Shown here piece by piece: positions 1 to 7,819 of a stretch of DNA of 37,013 bases (its first letter is position 1; each line of letters starts with the position of its first letter). Source of the stretch: Clostridia bacterium (GTDB lineage Bacteria; Bacillota; Clostridia; Peptostreptococcales; Caminicellaceae); contig JAKSBP010000171.1 of assembly GCA_022361035.1 (NCBI GenBank), positions 1 to 37,013 of the forward strand, read 5' to 3'. The position numbers were made by a program, and so were the translations under genes. The notes beneath the pieces are model-generated. The model worked only from the letters and a program-made list of their open reading frames with translations, was not told where the DNA came from and ran no database searches.

Positions 1-217
1 ACAAACTCCCAATTTCTGCGTTACTGCTAAAATCTCCGGTGCTCACTTAGTCAATAAAATTTTAGAACGAACTGATAAGTTCGTGGGAAATTTTATGGTA
101 TTTGCTAAAAGCAAATAGACTTCCTTTTTATTATAAGCTCCGCTCCTCGATTTCAGCGTGCCTTGAACTTGAAAGTTTGTTAAAGCCTATCATCTTGTTA
201 ACTTTGTTAACAAGATG
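1..217. repeat. Partial copy of the terminator-associated repeat, left edge
   Basis: This is the inner part and one end of the dispersed element also seen at 7424-7576, 22334-22400 and 36905-37013. Bases 1-99 are identical to 36915-37013. It contains two internal hairpins: an outer pair ATAAAATTT/AAATTTTAT enclosing CGAACT/AGTTCG, then ATTTGC/GCAAAT. One element end lies at 176-188 (TTTGTTAAAGCCT), followed at 191-217 by a perfect palindrome with 12-bp arms (CATCTTGTTAAC) around TTT. It directly abuts the terminator hairpin at 218-239. No credible protein is encoded. Confidence 0.8.
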
Positions 218-248
218 AAGCGGCTATATATAGCCGCTTACTTTTTTA
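218..248 (+). terminator. Terminator hairpin between the repeat and dapH
   Basis: AAGCGGCTA pairs with TAGCCGCTT around a TATA loop (218-239) and is followed on the plus strand by TACTTTTTT, so as drawn it ends plus-strand transcription. Read on the minus strand, after dapH, the hairpin is followed by repeat sequence rather than a T tract. It closely resembles the hairpin at 36886-36904, as expected if the two flank one insertion. Confidence 0.7.
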
Positions 249-977
249 TCCTCTTAGATCATCTAATAACTGTGTTTTATCAGAGGTTTTTTCATCCTTA
301 TCCTTTATTATTCTAGCTGGAGTACCTGCTACAACTACATTTGCAGGTACATTTTTAGTAACTATGGAGCCAGCGGCAACTACTGAATTTTCACCGATAG
401 TAACTCCTTCTAAAATTACTGCATTTGCTCCTATCATGACGTTATCCTTTACTGTTACTGGGTCTGCACTAGGTGGTTCAAGTACACCTGCTAAAACAGA
501 ACCAGCTCCCACATGTACATTTTTTCCTACAGTTGCCCTTGCACCTAATACTGCGTTCATATCGACCATTGAACCTTCTCCAATTTCAGCACCGATATTT
601 ATTACTGCTCCCATCATTATAACCGCGTTTGAATGTATTTTTACCCTATCTCTTATAATTGCACCTGGTTCGATTCTAGCATTAATATGTTTAATATCTA
701 GAAGGGGAATAGCCGAATTTCTTCTGTCATTTTCTAATATATGGTCTTCTATTAATAAGCTATTGTTTTTTAAAAAACTAGCGACTTCGTCATGTTGACC
801 AAAAAGAATCCAGAAGTTGTCATTACCAAAGATCTTTATATTTTCGTTTTTGACAGCCTCTAAGTTACCTTTAACGTATGCCTTTACTGGAGTAGATTTT
901 TTAACATTTTTTATGAATTTTGCAATTTCGTATGGATTAGTCAGGTCATAGTTATCTGTATTGATTTCCTTCGTCAT
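246..977 (-). CDS. dapH: 2,3,4,5-tetrahydropyridine-2,6-dicarboxylate N-acetyltransferase
   Basis: Transfers an acetyl group from acetyl-CoA to tetrahydrodipicolinate, the committed step of the acetylated diaminopimelate route to lysine and peptidoglycan; cytoplasmic. The 243-residue protein has the usual DapH length. An N-terminal DapH-type domain (about 8-90) precedes a left-handed beta-helix of hexapeptide repeats (about 95-215, e.g. [14 protein letters not shown] and [14 protein letters not shown]). ATG at 977 has AAAGGA about 12 nt upstream. It is the last gene after dapA and dapB (38-nt gap to dapB), so it is probably under the lysine riboswitch at 2939-3128. Choice of this acetylase over a succinylase predicts an N-acetyl-diaminopimelate deacetylase elsewhere; the M20 gene at 4716 is a candidate. 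Confidence 0.95.
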   Translation of the reverse strand: MTKEINTDNYDLTNPYEIAKFIKNVKKSTPVKAYVKGNLEAVKNENIKIFGNDNFWILFGQHDEVASFLKNNSLLIEDHILENDRRNSAIPLLDIKHINARIEPGAIIRDRVKIHSNAVIMMGAVINIGAEIGEGSMVDMNAVLGARATVGKNVHVGAGSVLAGVLEPPSADPVTVKDNVMIGANAVILEGVTIGENSVVAAGSIVTKNVPANVVVAGTPARIIKDKDEKTSDKTQLLDDLRG

Positions 978-1015
978 TTGTTAAATCAATCCTTTCTTTA
1001 ATTAAAGATTTACTA

Positions 1016-1768
1016 TTATTTTAATATATCATCCATATTATATAAACCATTTTTTTTATCTATCAAAAATTTAGCTGCTTTGATTGCACCTGCTGCAAAT
1101 ATTTTTCTGGACATTGCACTATGTTTAATCTCAATAATTTCATCTGGTCCAGCGTAAATAACTGTATGTTCTCCAACAATGGTTCCACCCCTTATAGCGT
1201 GAATACCTATTTCGGTATTTTGACGTTTAGAAGCCCTACCATATCTTCCAAAATTATAATCCTTACTCCCCTCAAGTTCGTCATTAATAGCCTCAGCAAT
1301 CATATAAGCTGTTCCACTGGGAGCATCAACCTTTCTTTTATGATGTTTTTCAATAATCTCAATATCGAAATTGTCCTTTAAAATTTTTGCAGCCTTTCTT
1401 GCCAAATCCATTACAAGGTTGACCCCTAGGGACATATTACCAGATCTAAATAGGGGAACCTTATTTGAAGAGTCGTCAATTTTCTTAATAATGGATTCTT
1501 CCAAGCCCGTTGTACAGATAACGGCAGGGGTGCCTGTATTAACACAATAATCAATTAAGTCACCGATTATAGAGTGGTGAGAAAAATCTATTATGACGTC
1601 TGCTTTAACATCACATTGGCTAAAATCAGTAAAAATAGGATAATCAAATTGGCTTTTCTCGGAGCTATCTATACCGGCTACAACCTCCATGTTTGTATCT
1701 TGGGCTATAAGGTCTGTGAGTACTCTACCCATTTTACCTTTAGCGCCACAAAGTAGTACTTTTATCAA
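1016..1768 (-). CDS. dapB: 4-hydroxy-tetrahydrodipicolinate reductase
   Basis: Reduces the DapA product to tetrahydrodipicolinate with NAD(P)H in the diaminopimelate/lysine pathway. The N-terminal Rossmann motif is GAKGKMGR (8-15) and the substrate and catalytic segment EKHHKRKVDAPSGTA lies at about 140-154, with the catalytic His pair and Lys of the family. I chose TTG at 1768 (250 residues, starting MIKVLLCGAKGKMG), because the ATG at 1783 is part of ATGGGAGGG, whose GGGAGGG is the ribosome binding site for this TTG at a 6-nt distance. It lies between dapA and dapH on the same strand. Confidence 0.95.
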   Translation of the reverse strand: MIKVLLCGAKGKMGRVLTDLIAQDTNMEVVAGIDSSEKSQFDYPIFTDFSQCDVKADVIIDFSHHSIIGDLIDYCVNTGTPAVICTTGLEESIIKKIDDSSNKVPLFRSGNMSLGVNLVMDLARKAAKILKDNFDIEIIEKHHKRKVDAPSGTAYMIAEAINDELEGSKDYNFGRYGRASKRQNTEIGIHAIRGGTIVGEHTVIYAGPDEIIEIKHSAMSRKIFAAGAIKAAKFLIDKKNGLYNMDDILK

Positions 1769-1880
1769 AAACATCCCTCCCATTAAAGATAATAGTTTTT
1801 AAAGCTCAATAGATTTTTTAGAGAACCCTAAGTGTTGCTGCTTTTTTTTAGAAAGCTTATTATGACTATAAGTTGATTAT

Positions 1881-2759
1881 CTAAAGCAGTCCATACTCTT
1901 TCATCCTAGTTTTAAGGGTTTCTAAGTTTTCATGGGACATTTCAATTAAAGGAAGTCTTAAGCTGCCAACATCAAAGCCCATTAAATTCATAGCACTTTT
2001 AACTGGAATCGGATTTACCTCTATAAAAAGAGCATCTATTAAAGGTTTCATTTTTAGCTGTAGTTCACATGAAGCTTTTAAATCTCCTTCAATAAATTTA
2101 TGAACCAAATCATTGGTATCCCTAGGAGCAATATTGGCTACAACTGAAATTACTCCATCTCCCTTAAGGGACATGAGGGGAACAATCATGTCATCATTAC
2201 CTGAATAAATGTAAAAATCCTCAGGAACTAATCGTGCTATTTCTGCTATTTGAGAAATATTTCCACTTGCTTCCTTAATGCCTTTTATATTTGGAAGCTC
2301 AGCAAGTTTTGCTAGAGTTGCAGGAAGAAGATTTACACCTGTTCTACCGGGTACATTGTAAACAATAATAGGAACAGTTACTTCATTGGCTATAGCGGTA
2401 AAATGTGCAATAAGACCTTTTTGAGTAGACTTGTTATAGTAGGGTGTTATTACTAAAAGGCCATCAACCCCAACTTTTTCTGCATACTTACTTAGTTCAA
2501 TTGAATGGGCTGTACAGTTACTACCAGTACCAGCTATAACGGGTATTCTCTTATCAACTTTTTGGACAGCAAACTTGATAATCTCCTTTTGCTCCTCATC
2601 ATTTAAGGTAGTAGCTTCTCCAGTAGTTCCACAAACTATTATGGAATCAGTACCTTGTTCTATATGCCATTCAAATAATTCTTCTAACTTATCATAATTC
2701 ACTTTGTCGTTTTTAAAAGGAGTAACTATAGCAACTCCTGACCCTCTAAAAAGACTCAT
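1881..2759 (-). CDS. dapA: 4-hydroxy-tetrahydrodipicolinate synthase
   Basis: Condenses pyruvate with aspartate semialdehyde, the branch point to diaminopimelate and lysine; a (beta/alpha)8 aldolase that normally works as a tetramer. Visible motifs are GTTGEATTL (about 45-53), the catalytic Tyr in YNVPGRTG (Y134) and the Schiff-base Lys in KEASG (K162). I start at ATG 2759 (292 residues, [15 protein letters not shown]) because the ATG at 2768 overlaps the AAAGGA ribosome binding site. First gene downstream of the lysine riboswitch and attenuator, about 110 nt after the terminator. Confidence 0.96.
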   Translation of the reverse strand: MSLFRGSGVAIVTPFKNDKVNYDKLEELFEWHIEQGTDSIIVCGTTGEATTLNDEEQKEIIKFAVQKVDKRIPVIAGTGSNCTAHSIELSKYAEKVGVDGLLVITPYYNKSTQKGLIAHFTAIANEVTVPIIVYNVPGRTGVNLLPATLAKLAELPNIKGIKEASGNISQIAEIARLVPEDFYIYSGNDDMIVPLMSLKGDGVISVVANIAPRDTNDLVHKFIEGDLKASCELQLKMKPLIDALFIEVNPIPVKSAMNLMGFDVGSLRLPLIEMSHENLETLKTRMKEYGLL

Positions 2760-2869
2760 ATAAACCATCCTTTCTTTAAAATGTTTGGAGGAGAGATTTA
2801 TCTCCTTATAAATAATTTAGGCTTAACATTATAATACATTATTATTTTACATTATTAATTCTTTTAAGC

Positions 2870-2912
2870 AAAAAAATAAACAGTCAAGAGCAAAAAGCCC
2901 TATTGACTGTTT
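2870..2912 (-). terminator. Attenuator terminator of the lysine riboswitch
   Basis: On the minus strand CAGTCAATAGGGC pairs with GCTCTTGACTG around TTTTT, followed by TTTATTTTTTT. It lies between the aptamer and dapA. A competing antiterminator can be drawn: GGGCAAAAAG (2929-2938) pairs with CTTTTTGCTC (2888-2897), taking up the loop and 3' half of the terminator. This is a standard transcription-off arrangement, inferred from pairing. Confidence 0.85.
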
Positions 2913-2938
2913 AAAGTCAGCTAAGTTTCTTTTTGCCC

Positions 2939-3128
2939 TGTGTGAAATAGCACTCCATCAAAAGACTGGGCACTCAATTGATGACAGCACCACACTTATT
3001 CAGTATAGCACCAACACATAACTTTGGGGAAGATGTGTGTTTCGGCAGTTGTACCTTTCCTACAGAGAAAAACTCCCCGTTAATCTTATCTGAAGTACTC
3101 TTTACTAACTGCAGCCTCTAAATCACAA
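2939..3128 (-). promoter_or_regulatory. Lysine riboswitch (L box) upstream of dapA
   Basis: On the minus strand the sequence carries the L-box landmarks in order: TTTAGAGGCTGCAGTTAGTA, AAGAGTAC, GGTACAACTGCCGAA, TTGGTGCTATACTGAATAAG, GTGGTGCTGTCATCAAT and TGGAGTGCTATTTCACA. A closing P1 helix forms from TGTGA near 3127 and TCACA near 2943. Lysine binding should favour the terminator at 2870-2912 and switch off dapA-dapB-dapH. It begins only about 40 nt after the asd stop, with no terminator between, so it can act on asd read-through as well as on any local promoter. Confidence 0.9.
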
Positions 3129-3167
3129 CTAAAATAATTTTTTATTTGCTTTTTTAATAGATATTAA

Positions 3168-4163
3168 TTAAAGGTCTTTTATTAATTCTTCGGCAATTTG
3201 CACAGCATTAGTTGCTGCACCCTTTCTAATGTTGTCTGCAACAATCCAAAGATTTAAACCATTGTCTATGCTAAAATCCCTTCTAATTCTACCTACATAA
3301 ACTAGGTCAGTTGCCCTTGCATTAGATGCTAGGGGATAAACATTATTCTCAGGATCGTCCTGTAAAACTATTCCCGGACTATCTCTGAATATGTTCCTAA
3401 TTTCGTCGATCTCAAATGCTTTTTGAAACTCAACATTTACTGATTCGCTATGACAGTCAAAGAGGGGAACCCTTACAGTTGTTGCAGTTATTTTTATATC
3501 ATAATCTCCTAATATCTTTTGAGTCTCATTTATCATCTTAATTTCTTCCTTAGTGTAACCATTTTCTAGGAATACATCTATATGGGGAAGACAATTATCG
3601 GCTATTGGATGGGGGTAGGCTTCCATTATATTATTGCCCTTTAAACCCTGTTCTAAATCCTTTATACCCTTTAAGCCAGAACCCGATACGGCTTGATAAG
3701 TAGAATAAATAATCCTTTTTATTTTATATTTATCATGTAAAGGTTTTAAAGCCACTACTGCCTGTATAGTTGAACAGTTAGGATTTGCAATAATACCCCT
3801 GTGGGATTTAATGTCTGACGGGTTAACTTCAGGGACAACCAATGGAACATCCTTCTCCATTCTCCAGGCACTACTGTTGTCTACGACGATTACTCCCTTA
3901 GAGGCAGCAATTGGAGCAAATTTTTTACTAATATTTCCCCCAGCTGAAAAAAGGGCTATATCAATGCTTCTATCGAAGGAATCTTCTCTTAACTCCTCAA
4001 CGATATATTCAATACCCTTACATTTTACCTTTTGACCTACAGACTTTGAAGATGCAAAGACATAAAGATTTTCATATGGAAAATCTCTTTCTTCTAACAC
4101 CTTTAAGAAGGTTCTGCCAACCATTCCAGTTGCACCCACAATTGCAATATTCACTTTTTTCAA
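3168..4163 (-). CDS. asd: Aspartate-semialdehyde dehydrogenase
   Basis: NADPH-dependent reduction of aspartyl phosphate to aspartate semialdehyde, feeding lysine, threonine and methionine synthesis. The N-terminal nucleotide motif is GATGMVGRTF, and the active-site Cys lies in NPNCSTIQ (about C130), followed by a QAVSGSG segment. TTG at 4163 gives 331 residues beginning MKKVNIAIVGATGMVG. The ATG at 4178 belongs to ATGGGAGGG, whose GGGAGGG is the ribosome binding site for this TTG, the same arrangement as in dapB. It lies upstream of the riboswitch, so the attenuator controls the downstream genes but not asd itself. Confidence 0.95.
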   Translation of the reverse strand: MKKVNIAIVGATGMVGRTFLKVLEERDFPYENLYVFASSKSVGQKVKCKGIEYIVEELREDSFDRSIDIALFSAGGNISKKFAPIAASKGVIVVDNSSAWRMEKDVPLVVPEVNPSDIKSHRGIIANPNCSTIQAVVALKPLHDKYKIKRIIYSTYQAVSGSGLKGIKDLEQGLKGNNIMEAYPHPIADNCLPHIDVFLENGYTKEEIKMINETQKILGDYDIKITATTVRVPLFDCHSESVNVEFQKAFEIDEIRNIFRDSPGIVLQDDPENNVYPLASNARATDLVYVGRIRRDFSIDNGLNLWIVADNIRKGAATNAVQIAEELIKDL

Positions 4164-4406
4164 AATAAACCCTCCCATTTTTCATTTGAATACAACAGAG
4201 TCATAATCTTTAATATTAAGATAATAGTATAAATGCCTTTCTTAAGTAAAAATAGAAATAAGTTACCCTTTAAAATATATTATATGACAGAAGAATAATG
4301 ATTGTTACAGGTTATATTTATAAAGAAATACTAAAAAAAATACAGGGTATCCTATATGAAGCGGTAGAAAAAAATGTGTTTTTTCCTTCCTTTTAAAATT
4401 ATATAT

Positions 4407-4435
4407 ATGGTATCACTTGTACCATAGGAAGTCAA
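4407..4435 (-). promoter_or_regulatory. Possible asd promoter with an overlapping inverted repeat
   Basis: On the minus strand TTGACT (4430-4435) is followed after 17 bp by TACCAT (4407-4412), a weak -10 match. The spacer and -10 coincide with an inverted repeat, ATGGTA and TACCAT separated by 7 bp (4407-4425), the size and position of a repressor operator. The rest of 4164-4715, about 550 nt, is AT-rich; I see no other element in it. The site lies about 245 nt upstream of asd, so its assignment to asd is uncertain. Confidence 0.35.
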
Positions 4436-4715
4436 TAAAAAGAGCTTAAGAATAACTATTTATTTTACTTCAAAATTAAATAGTTTTGTGTAGGTAAATT
4501 CATAAATAAAAATAATGAAGGAATATTTATATAAATCTAAATGAAATACAGGCTTATGGATTTTATAATTTATAGCTAAAAATTATGTATAAAATATATA
4601 TTAATATATATTTATTTTGTTGTAGAAGATGCCCAAAAAGTATAAAATTAAATAGAGTTAAGTCTAAATAAATGATTGAATATTATTTAGAAGATTATTT
4701 TGTTGGGGTGAGAGG

Positions 4716-5885
4716 ATGATTATATTAAATAAAACTATAAAGGATTTAACTGAAGGAATTATCCAAATAAGAAGGGATTTACACCAAATACCTGAATTAG
4801 GATTTAAGGAATATAAGACCAGTGGATATATTATTAATCGTCTTAAAAATTTAGATATAGATGTTATTGAAAAGACTGCAAGAACTGGAGTAATAGCATT
4901 TTTAAAGGGTAGAGAAGGTAATAAAACTCTTGCATTTAGGGCAGATATCGATGCCCTTCCCATTATGGAGAAGAGTGATGCCGCTTATTGTTCATTACAT
5001 CAAGGAATGATGCATGCCTGTGGACATGATGGCCATACAGCAATATTATTGGGGTTAGCTCAGTATTTGTCTATTAACAAAGCAAAGCTTAAAGATAATG
5101 TTCTTCTAATTTTTCAGCCTGCTGAAGAAGGGCCTGGGGGAGCTGAAATTATTATTAAGGAAGGGATACTTAGAAAATATAATGTAGACTGCATTTATGG
5201 TCTTCACTTATATCCTGATATTAAAGAGGGTAAAATAGGGTTAAAGGACGGACCGATGATGGCTCAAACTGGAGAGTTTGATATTTTTGTCAAGGGGAAA
5301 AGCGGTCATGGGGCAATGCCTCACAATAGTAAGGACTCTATTCTTATTGCCTCAGAGTTAATAAACTCTATACAGCACATTGTCAGTAGAAGTTTAGATC
5401 CCGTTGAACCTGTGGTTATAACCATAGGAAAAATTGAAGGTGGGGAAAGAAGGAATGTTATAGCAGGGAAAGTTACCATGGAAGGAACTATGAGGGCTTT
5501 TAACGAAGCCATATATAAAAAAATTAAAAGAAAAATGAATATTATAGCTCAGAGTTTAGCTATGGCCCATGATTGTGAGATTGATGTTCTCTTTAGGGAT
5601 ATGTATCCCTTTGTAAACAATGATAAGGGATTAGTAGAAGATTTCATTAAAGCCCTAGGGGAAGAAAATATTGAGATAGTCAAACCTCAAATGACTGCCG
5701 AGGATTTCTCTTACTATCAGAGGGAGATTCCGGGATTATTTTTCTTTTTAGGTGTTAGAAATGAGGAAAAGGGTTTTGTCTATTCCCTTCATAACTCAAA
5801 ATTCGATTTTAATGAAGAAGTTTTACCTGTAGGTGTTCAAACATTTGTAGATATACTCGTTTATAATAATGGGTTGGAAAGTTAA
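4716..5885 (+). CDS. M20 family amidohydrolase, candidate N-acetyldiaminopimelate deacetylase
   Basis: Metal-dependent amide hydrolase of the M20D group, 389 residues. Motifs: IRRDLHQIPELGF (18-30), ADIDALP (76-82), MHACGHDGH (99-107, metal ligands C102 and H104), QPAEEG (134-139, catalytic Glu and a ligand), GLHL, TAEDFSYY and LHNSKFDF near the C-terminus. No signal peptide, so cytoplasmic. ATG at 4716 follows GGGGTGA. The group includes N-acetyldiaminopimelate deacetylases and general N-acyl amino acid hydrolases (HipO and IAA-amide hydrolase type). Divergent location next to dapH-type lysine genes makes the DapL role attractive, but that is context; the riboswitch does not control it and sequence alone does not separate the substrates. 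Confidence 0.85.
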   Translation: MIILNKTIKDLTEGIIQIRRDLHQIPELGFKEYKTSGYIINRLKNLDIDVIEKTARTGVIAFLKGREGNKTLAFRADIDALPIMEKSDAAYCSLHQGMMHACGHDGHTAILLGLAQYLSINKAKLKDNVLLIFQPAEEGPGGAEIIIKEGILRKYNVDCIYGLHLYPDIKEGKIGLKDGPMMAQTGEFDIFVKGKSGHGAMPHNSKDSILIASELINSIQHIVSRSLDPVEPVVITIGKIEGGERRNVIAGKVTMEGTMRAFNEAIYKKIKRKMNIIAQSLAMAHDCEIDVLFRDMYPFVNNDKGLVEDFIKALGEENIEIVKPQMTAEDFSYYQREIPGLFFFLGVRNEEKGFVYSLHNSKFDFNEEVLPVGVQTFVDILVYNNGLES

Positions 5886-5902
5886 TTGTAGAGGTGGAGA
5901 AA

Positions 5903-6949
5903 ATGAATAAGGGAAAAGTTTCGATACTAGAAACAAACTTGCTATATCTTATTACTGCCCTATTACTAGTTACTATAGGTGCATATGTTCAATTTGTTAA
6001 TATAAAGACTGGATTAGTTATTACACAGTACATTCTGGTGTTGCTGCCGGTCATTATTTTCCTTAAAATTAAAAAAGAAAGTCTAAGGACTTTTTTAAGA
6101 TTTAATAGGTTAAAATTTAAACATGGATTAATGACTGTAGGAATAACATTCTTGGTTTATCCTGTAGCCGTATTTTTTAATTCAATTATGCTTACTATAT
6201 TAACCTATCTGGGTATGGAAATAAGGCCATTACCTATACCAATGCCCAACAATTTCATAGAATATGCGATTCTATTTTTTATCATAGCTATTTCTGCTGG
6301 AATTTGTGAAGAAGTGTTTTTTAGGGGATTACTGTTAAGGGTCTATGGAGAAAAATACAAACTAGCTGGAGTTGCAATTACATCACTTATGTTTGGGATA
6401 TTCCATTTTAACCTACAAAACTTAGCAGGTCCTATAGTTTTAGGTTTGGTGTTTGGATATCTGGTCTATATTACCGATTCAATTTATGCTGGAATTATAG
6501 GGCATATTGCGAATAATGGTCTAGCTGTAACATTGATGTATGGCTTGAATGTGTTAAGGGAAGGGGTAAGTCAATACGGTAGTATTACGCCAGAAAATAG
6601 TATGCCCAATACTTATCAATTAATTGCTGGAACTATAACCCTAGGGGTTATTGCTGCTGTATCCGGTTTTTTTGCATATCTATTAATAAAAAAAATAAAA
6701 GAGGATATTGAACTTGACTCCAATAATCCTCGGCTGGATTCTGATAATTTAAAGGATGATTTATATAGTGACGATAATACTTCATATAATAATGAGGAAT
6801 TATCTTATAGGGATTTGACTATAGGTGATGATTATGATTCCAATTTATCTTCAAAACAAAAAATCTATAAAATAGTTGAATTTATTCCCCTTCTAATTGT
6901 AGTTGCTATGTATGTTGTTTTTTCTTTTTACCAGTTTTATAGACTTTAA
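5903..6949 (+). CDS. CPBP family intramembrane glutamic protease (CAAX-like)
   Basis: Multi-pass membrane protein of 348 residues with the Abi/CPBP signature: EEVFFRGLL (the EExxxR motif), FGIFHFN (FxxxH) and GHIANNG on successive transmembrane helices. A long acidic, Asp/Asn-rich linker of about 65 residues separates the protease core from one more C-terminal helix, which is unusual. ATG at 5903 is preferred; the GTG at 5894 lies inside the ribosome binding site GAGGTGG. It begins 17 nt after the amidohydrolase stop, so the two are probably cotranscribed. Substrate unknown; members process prenylated or secreted peptides or give self-immunity. Confidence 0.85.
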   Translation: MNKGKVSILETNLLYLITALLLVTIGAYVQFVNIKTGLVITQYILVLLPVIIFLKIKKESLRTFLRFNRLKFKHGLMTVGITFLVYPVAVFFNSIMLTILTYLGMEIRPLPIPMPNNFIEYAILFFIIAISAGICEEVFFRGLLLRVYGEKYKLAGVAITSLMFGIFHFNLQNLAGPIVLGLVFGYLVYITDSIYAGIIGHIANNGLAVTLMYGLNVLREGVSQYGSITPENSMPNTYQLIAGTITLGVIAAVSGFFAYLLIKKIKEDIELDSNNPRLDSDNLKDDLYSDDNTSYNNEELSYRDLTIGDDYDSNLSSKQKIYKIVEFIPLLIVVAMYVVFSFYQFYRL

Positions 6950-6954
6950 GTTTA

Positions 6955-6991
6955 GGGTAAAAAAATACCTCGAAACCATTTTTGTTCGAGG
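6955..6991. terminator. Hairpin after the CPBP gene
   Basis: CCTCGAA (6968-6974) pairs with TTCGAGG (6985-6991). The longer T tract (TATTTTTTT) follows it on the minus strand; on the plus strand only CCTTAAATAT follows. It may end the CPBP transcript weakly or act mainly against antisense transcription. Confidence 0.5.
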
Positions 6992-7185
6992 CCTTAAATA
7001 TATATCTTAATATATATTTAAAGGGGGAGTGGGAAACAACATAACAACCATAGAAAAGGATAGCATTTATATAGAAAAATTTCAACAAAAAAGCCTAATT
7101 ATTACAAATGTTTAAAAAAATGTGTAGTTTTTAGGTATAAAATTTAACCCCTTACTCCATAATACTTGTGAGGGGAGTGATAAAA

Positions 7186-7395
7186 TTGTCAAAAAAGAAT
7201 AGAGATAAAAATAGGAAATTTAAAATTGAGACAATGGAGGATCAATGGAAGTATGAAATTGCCTCAGAATTAGGGCTTTTGGATAAAGTTCTAAGTAATG
7301 GATGGGGAGGTTTGACGGCTAAGGAAACTGGAAGAATCGGCGGACTCATAACTGTGAGAAAGAAGAAAATGAAAAAAGTAAAAGAACAGGCCTAA
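7186..7395 (+). CDS. Small acid-soluble spore protein, alpha/beta type
   Basis: Predicted to coat and protect DNA in the dormant spore. The 69-residue protein has a basic N-terminus (MSKKNRDKNRKFK) and a recognisable SASP core: KYEIASELGLLDKV, then GWGGLTAKETGRIGG, which holds the Leu/Gly-rich DNA-binding and GPR-cleavage region of the family, and a basic tail. TTG at 7186 is chosen because AGGGGAG lies 8-10 nt upstream; the GTG at 7168 lies upstream of that ribosome binding site. No clear SigG promoter was visible. Stand-alone gene ending in the terminator at 7401. Confidence 0.8.
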   Translation: MSKKNRDKNRKFKIETMEDQWKYEIASELGLLDKVLSNGWGGLTAKETGRIGGLITVRKKKMKKVKEQA

Positions 7396-7400
7396 AATCT

Positions 7401-7602
7401 AAGAGATAGTTTTCTATCTCTTTCAGATTGTTGACAAAGTCAACAAGATGATAGGCTTTTGACAAATCCGAAGTTCGAGGCGTGCTGAAACCGAGAGGCC
7501 GCAGCGTATAAAGAAATACGGAAGGGTTCTTGGTTGAAGCAACAACGAAGAAATTCAGGTTTGTCAAAAGCCTGTAGGAGATAGTTTTCTATCTCTTTTT
7601 TT
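7401..7602. repeat. Terminator-bracketed repeat element after the SASP gene
   Basis: Three parts. Hairpin 1 (7401-7422, AAGAGATAG/CTATCTCTT). The element (about 7424-7576) with perfect 14-bp terminal inverted repeats AGGCTTTTGACAAA (7453-7466) and TTTGTCAAAAGCCT (7560-7573), plus an outside palindrome TTGTTGACAAAGTCAACAA (7429-7447). Hairpin 2 (7577-7597, GGAGATAG/CTATCTCTT) with the main T tract. The host terminator hairpin is thus present on both sides of the insert. Orientation is opposite to the copies at 22334 and 36905. Minus-strand open frames here are not genes. Confidence 0.85.
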
Positions 7603-7633
7603 ATGCTGATTTAAAGTAAAAGTCCTCGATGCC

Positions 7634-7663
7634 TTGAGTTTTTGCTTTTATTTCGTGTATAAT
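7634..7663 (+). promoter_or_regulatory. Probable SigA promoter for the methyltransferase gene
   Basis: TTGAGT (7634-7639), 18-bp spacer, TATAAT (7658-7663). It lies about 155 nt upstream of the methyltransferase ATG, leaving a long leader in which I recognise no riboswitch. Confidence 0.5.
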
Positions 7664-7819
7664 TGTATTGTAAAATATTGTGTGGTTATAGACTTAAAAA
7701 TATTTCAAATAATAGGTGTGTGACTAGGAAGTCTTACTATTGTGATTTACTGTTAGTAAAGTAATAATTTTTATAAATATTAAATTTTTACACATCTGTA
7801 TAGGTTAGAAGGGATAGAA

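Noticed and set aside
7028..7114. 28-codon frame from GTG with AAAGGGG upstream, before the SASP gene
   Set aside because: The ribosome binding site abuts the start with no spacing and the peptide resembles nothing; probably chance.
7346..7567. 73-residue minus-strand frame after the SASP gene
   Set aside because: It lies mostly in the repeat element and antisense to the SASP 3' end and terminator hairpin, with no ribosome binding site.
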